Of a DNA stretch of 64,000 nucleotides, positions 60,211 to 64,000 are shown in pieces. The DNA comes from Voacanga thouarsii (Eukaryota > Streptophyta > Magnoliopsida > Gentianales > Apocynaceae): the NCBI GenBank assembly GCA_026120185.1, contig JANUWF010001281.1, positions 1,902,501 through 1,966,500 on the forward strand. Direction: 5' to 3'. The translations under genes were made by a program, and so were the position numbers. The first letter of the stretch is position 1, and each line of letters starts with the position of its first letter. Below the pieces are notes generated by a model that saw nothing but the letters and a program-made list of their open reading frames with translations, made no database searches and was not told where the DNA came from.

Positions 60211-60859
60211 TGTGATATCCTAATCCCACATAGGATTGGGATGAGAAGTGTGAATGATATATAAGGATGGGCCTGAGTACCCATTGTCAACTTAGGATAT
60301 CTATTTTGGCCCAAAGAGGACAGTGGCAAAGAAGTTGATCATGGGTGTTGCCAGATCCATAGTCACGCTCCAGGGTTCACGTGCACGAGACGTGATATTT
60401 GGTATCAGATTAGCTAACCTACCCCTAGTATGAGAATTAAGTGCTTCACCGTGCGCGGTGAGAGCTACCTCTAGAATCCTATGCCGCCTAGTTGGTCCTT
60501 AGTTTGGCCCCTAAAGTATGGGCCCAACGAGGACACTTGGGCCTAAATGAGAGGTGAATGTGATACCCCAATCTCATGTGGGATTGGGATGAGAAGTGTG
60601 AATAATATATAAGGATGGGCCTAAGTACCCATTGTCAACTTAGGATATGCATTTTAGCCCAGTGAGGACAACTGCCAAGTAGTTGACTGTGGGTGCTGCC
60701 AAACCCATAGTCACGCTCCTGGGTTTGTAGGCACGGGACGTGACATTTGGTATTAGAACGGGTAACTAATCTCTGGTGTGGGAATTAAGCCATACCACCT
60801 AGTTAGTTGACCATGGGTGCTAACAGATCTATAGTCGTCTGAGGGCATCGGGCGTGACA
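60211..60859 (+). mobile_element. TRIM-like element with three terminal repeats
   Basis: LTR1 (60211-60397) and LTR2 (60559-60745) are each 187 bp, start TGTGATA and end CGTGATA or CGTGACA. Each is followed two bases later by TGGTATCAGA or TGGTATTAGA, a tRNA-iMet-type primer site. A partial LTR3 ends GGCGTGACA at 60859. The spacer between LTR1 and LTR2 is 161 bp, with a purine-rich AATGAGAGGTGAA before LTR2. GTGAT (60206-60210) and GTGAC (60860-60864) flank the whole and differ by one base. It has no coding region, so enzymes of another element would have to move it. Confidence 0.8.
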
Positions 60860-61033
60860 GTGACCTTAGGAGAAAGGAATTCGAATAAGCAAGGATTGAG
60901 GAAGAAATAAATCAATTGCTAGTTTCTTAATTTGTAAAAGCCAACGTTAAGATGCAAATAGAAGGATTTCAGAAGCTCAGATCAAGTGACACAAAATAGG
61001 ATATGTACTTATATTCTCATATCTAAACAGTTA

Positions 61034-61038
61034 TACAC

Positions 61039-61071
<33 letters not shown>
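61034..61071 (+). repeat. AC microsatellite
   Basis: About 38 bp of AC with one ACGC interruption near its start. Confidence 0.95.
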
Positions 61072-61100
61072 TGCATATGGTAAACTTTTGAAAGAATAAA

Positions 61101-61735
61101 TTACTACAAAAAAATTAACTTTTGGCAACACTAGAGAAAGTGTGGCGAAAATGGCCAAAACCGTGGCAAATATGTTTTTGCCACGGAAACACCACAATTT
61201 TCGATGCATGGGCGTTGCGGCTGTTGTAAAAAGTTTGGCACAATTGTGTAGTCGTGGGGAATACTTTTTGCCACAAAATTCCATAGTTTTGGAGTCGTTG
61301 TAAATAAAGTGTGAAATTTGTTTATGGACTTTTGCCACAGGTTTTCCCAATGGTTATTAACTGTGGGCAAAGATTTCAATTTTTTGTCATGGGTTTTACA
61401 ACATTTTACAAACGTGGGGAATATTATTTGTTACAATTAAATTTCTATTGGAAATAATCCTTTTTGTCACAGTTCTTTTCTAAATTGACATAACCATGGG
61501 TAATGCCCATTTGCAACGATATACTTGTTGTTATAATTAATACTTTTTGCCACGGTTATTTTCTAAATTAACATAACCGTAGGTAATGCCCATTTGCTAC
61601 GTTTCGTTGCTATTGTAAATAATTTTTACCACGGTTCTTTTCTAAATTGACATAACTGTGGGTAATGCCCATTTGCTATGATTTCCTAGTACGTAATTAA
61701 TACTTTTTGCCACGCTTTTAAGCTTAAAAAAAAAT
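61101..61735 (+). mobile_element. CACTA-like left end with tandem subterminal repeats
   Basis: TTACTACAAAAAAATTAACT then TTTGGCAACAC resembles a CACTACAA-type terminus and matches the end at 49965. Inward are alternating GTGGCGAAAA, TTTTTGCCACGG and CCGTGGCAAA units, then three ~90-115-bp tandem units with GGGTAATGCCCATTTGC, TACTTTTTGCCACGG and TTTTCTAAATTGACATAAC. Minus-strand frames at 61009-61379 come from these repeats. No partner end or transposase is found to its right. Confidence 0.55.
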
Positions 61736-62355
61736 GGTACACAATTTATGTACAACTTTCCATATTTTTTACATCCATAGTGAATGAACATTGAATTCAA
61801 TATGATGATATTGACAAATTGTTTTTCCTTCTACTTTAACAAGATCATGTACTATACATATAGAACTATGAAAACATCTAATATTAACAATCAACTATCA
61901 TTCATTGAATAAACATTCAAAATGCCATCTTCCCTTAATAATAACTTAATATATACACAAAAAAAAACTAAATGGAGTCTAATAAGTGCCATGAATCTAA
62001 TAATTGATATTAGTTCAAAATAGTCCAAAAAAAACCACAATTGTAACCATGACATCCATCAGAAGTCATAAAAATTCAATGAGGACAAAAAACAATACCA
62101 TAGTTAAATGAACCTTCAACCACCTTGATCTTCATTCATCCTATCATTAAGAAAAAAAAAAGAGGATAAGATTACTTCTTAATAAAGCTACAATCTAAAC
62201 TTCTAAAGTCACTACAAAACTTGTCTCAAATATGTATAATCATCCCCTGTAATATAAAATTCGGAATTATTAAGCACATAAGCAGCTTTGCAGAAATCTA
62301 ATGTGCATTGACATAAGGTGAAACTTAAAATGCTATGTGTCACCACATATGCATG
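61736..62355. other. AT-rich segment, nothing recognised
   Basis: No ORF, RNA or repeat structure stands out apart from short A runs. Confidence 0.6.
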
Positions 62356-62360
62356 CATTT

Positions 62361-62728
62361 GAAGCATGTGCATGCACCAGACAAAGATCATTTAAAAGTG
62401 AATTACAGAAAATTCTCAACAATTCTAGTCCCAATAGGAAATCTCAAGTGCAATTGCCAGTAAACGATAAACACAGGAGGATGAATTACTAGATCATTCA
62501 GGTGGCAATTTTTCAAAAGATAAACATCCAGACAAAGATCATCCAGATAAAGATCATTTGAAGCATGTGCATGCACTAGACAAAGATCATTTAAAAGTGA
62601 ATTACAGAAAATTCTCAACAATTCTAGTCCCAATAGGAAATCTCAAGTGCAATTGCCAGTAAACGATAAACACAGGAGGATGAATTACTAGATCATTTAG
62701 GTGGCAATTTTTCAAAAGATAAACATCC
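62361..62728 (+). repeat. Near-identical direct duplication, 199-bp offset
   Basis: The segment from GAAGCATGTGCATGCACCAG (62361) to about 62529 is repeated from 62560 to about 62728. By eye the copies differ at two or three bases (such as CACCAG/CACTAG and CATTCAGG/CATTTAGG). A linker with two extra GATAAAGATCAT-type repeats lies between them. Confidence 0.92.
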
Positions 62729-63410
62729 AATAAATAAAGCCCCAACTTCAGCATCACCGTAACAACACCATACATAAGCTATAATATGTGATCCATACAT
62801 CATCATTATTTGAAACTAAAAGACTAATTAGACAAAAGGAAAATAGTGGAATTAATCCATGAGTTCTTGCTAAAATGGTACTCTGATGTCAACCAAGTAC
62901 AACAAAGTACATCCAAATAAAATTTAGCTAAACAAAGGTAATGTTTTTGCTCTTTGCTCATGTTAATGAAATAGCAATTCCCAGGACCTCAGTAGAACAC
63001 TAATTATTCAAAGCTAGTCCATGTTAACCAATAAAGTTCTGCACCAAATATTTAAAGTATTTTCAGAGAGCATACGTGGTATTTTCAGAATTTTCTGACT
63101 GAGATTATCCCAGAGATTGTGACTGTTTAAAACAGAAAAGAACACCCGAATGTACTACATATATGTCTCTATTTTAACTCCTTGGTGATTTCAAAAACAA
63201 AAAAGAACCAAAAGAACAGTATAGTTAATACTAAAGTAGTTCTTCAACATCAGTTGCTTACTTTTTCAAATCTTGGCCTCTCAAAATTTCAAATTCCCAT
63301 AAAAGAATGATGAATGGGCAAATATTGCACTTCATATCTCGACCCGAACAATAGACAAAATGATTGAAGGGCAATTTCAAAACCTAGAAAAATATACAAG
63401 GGGAACTTTG
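62729..63410. other. AT-rich segment, nothing recognised
   Basis: No coding frame, RNA gene or repeat of note was seen. Confidence 0.55.
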
Positions 63411-63414
63411 AACT

Positions 63415-64000
63415 ATGCTGGAACAACCACATTATGTTCAAGGCTACATTATTTTCAAAAGTATACTAAGCACTCAGAAGTATGCTCAAAAGTATACTAA
63501 GCATTTTCAGCATTACTACTCAGCATTTTGCAATATTTTCAGCTGGAAACTATTCAATTACTACTCAACATTTACACAGCATTTCCAGACAGCATACATA
63601 GCATTTTCAGCTGGAAACTAACAGCATTTTCAGCATATCACTACTTAATTACTACTCGATATTTACGTAGCATTTTCACACAGCATACACAAGCCTTTTC
63701 AGCTAGAAACTGCTCCGCATTTTCAGCATTAATACTAAGCATTTTGCAGCATTTTCAACTGGAAACTATATATTTAATTACTACTCAGCATTTACATAGC
63801 ATTTCCAGACATCATACATAGCATTTTCAACATTTTCAGCTAGAAACTAACAGCATTTTCAGCATATCACTACTCAATTAGTACTCAATATTTACGCTGC
63901 ATTTTGCACATAATATACATAAGCCTTTTCAGCATATTCAACTAGAAACTACTCAGCATTATCAGCATCACTACACAGCATTTCAAAGACTATTCCAGTA
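63415..64000 (+). repeat. GCATTTTCAGC minisatellite with ~220-bp higher-order unit
   Basis: The words GCATTTTCAGC, GCTGGAAACT and TACTACTCA recur densely. A larger unit repeats at 220 bp: CAGCATTTCCAGACAGCATA near 63578 returns near 63798. It continues past the window end. Open frames 63415-63621 and 63528-63821 are products of the repeat, not genes. Confidence 0.9.

Overview
The window is plant nuclear DNA, most likely from a eudicot. It is a heterochromatin-like stretch of transposable elements inserted into one another. The evidence is plant Ty3/gypsy and Copia LTR retrotransposons, CACTA transposase remnants, primer sites matching plant tRNA-iMet and tRNA-Asp, AT-rich spacers and long microsatellites. 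I found no intact single-copy host gene. Every protein-like segment of any length that I recognise belongs to a transposon and is broken by stops or frameshifts.

Layout. (1) 1-24733 holds an outer Athila/Tat-type gypsy element (D, minus strand). Its LTR is at 23197-24733 and a tRNA-Asp primer site follows. It is split by a chromovirus (A, plus strand, 724-22117, 5-bp target duplication CCTAA) with leader ORF, gag, protease, RT, RNase H, integrase and chromodomain. The 5' LTR of A contains a Copia-like repeat (C1). Its 3' LTR contains a complete solo LTR of a related family (B1, duplication ACTTA) and a truncated one (B2). (2) 24746-28449 is a second C repeat (C2) holding a Copia solo LTR (26433-28366, duplication CTTCG) with a long TAA microsatellite. 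(3) 28620-35560 has CACTA transposase remains, a CACTA-like end and an array of ~155-bp repeats. (4) 35583-42115 has a tRNA-like sequence and a degenerate chromovirus (E, plus). It is interrupted by (5) 42116-48362, a 5'-truncated B-family element (B3, minus) with a large internal deletion. (6) 49045-59112 has an LTR fragment (I), a CACTA-like end, a second ~155-bp array, a GC-richer unexplained segment, the N-terminal part of a CACTA transposase (minus) and telobox-bearing subterminal repeats ending in a CACTA terminus. (7) 59113-64000 has unassigned DNA, a small TRIM-like element with three LTRs, another CACTA-like end, a recent duplication and a minisatellite running off the end.

The observations most worth following: a tRNA-like A-box/B-box pair with 43-44 nt spacing lies about 252-263 bp inside the LTRs of three related families (five copies); an extra leader ORF lies upstream of gag, with a similar C-terminal tail in two families; and ~155-bp tandem arrays lie just inside CACTA-like ends at two loci. 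Copy counts, divergences and boundaries marked approximate were read by eye.
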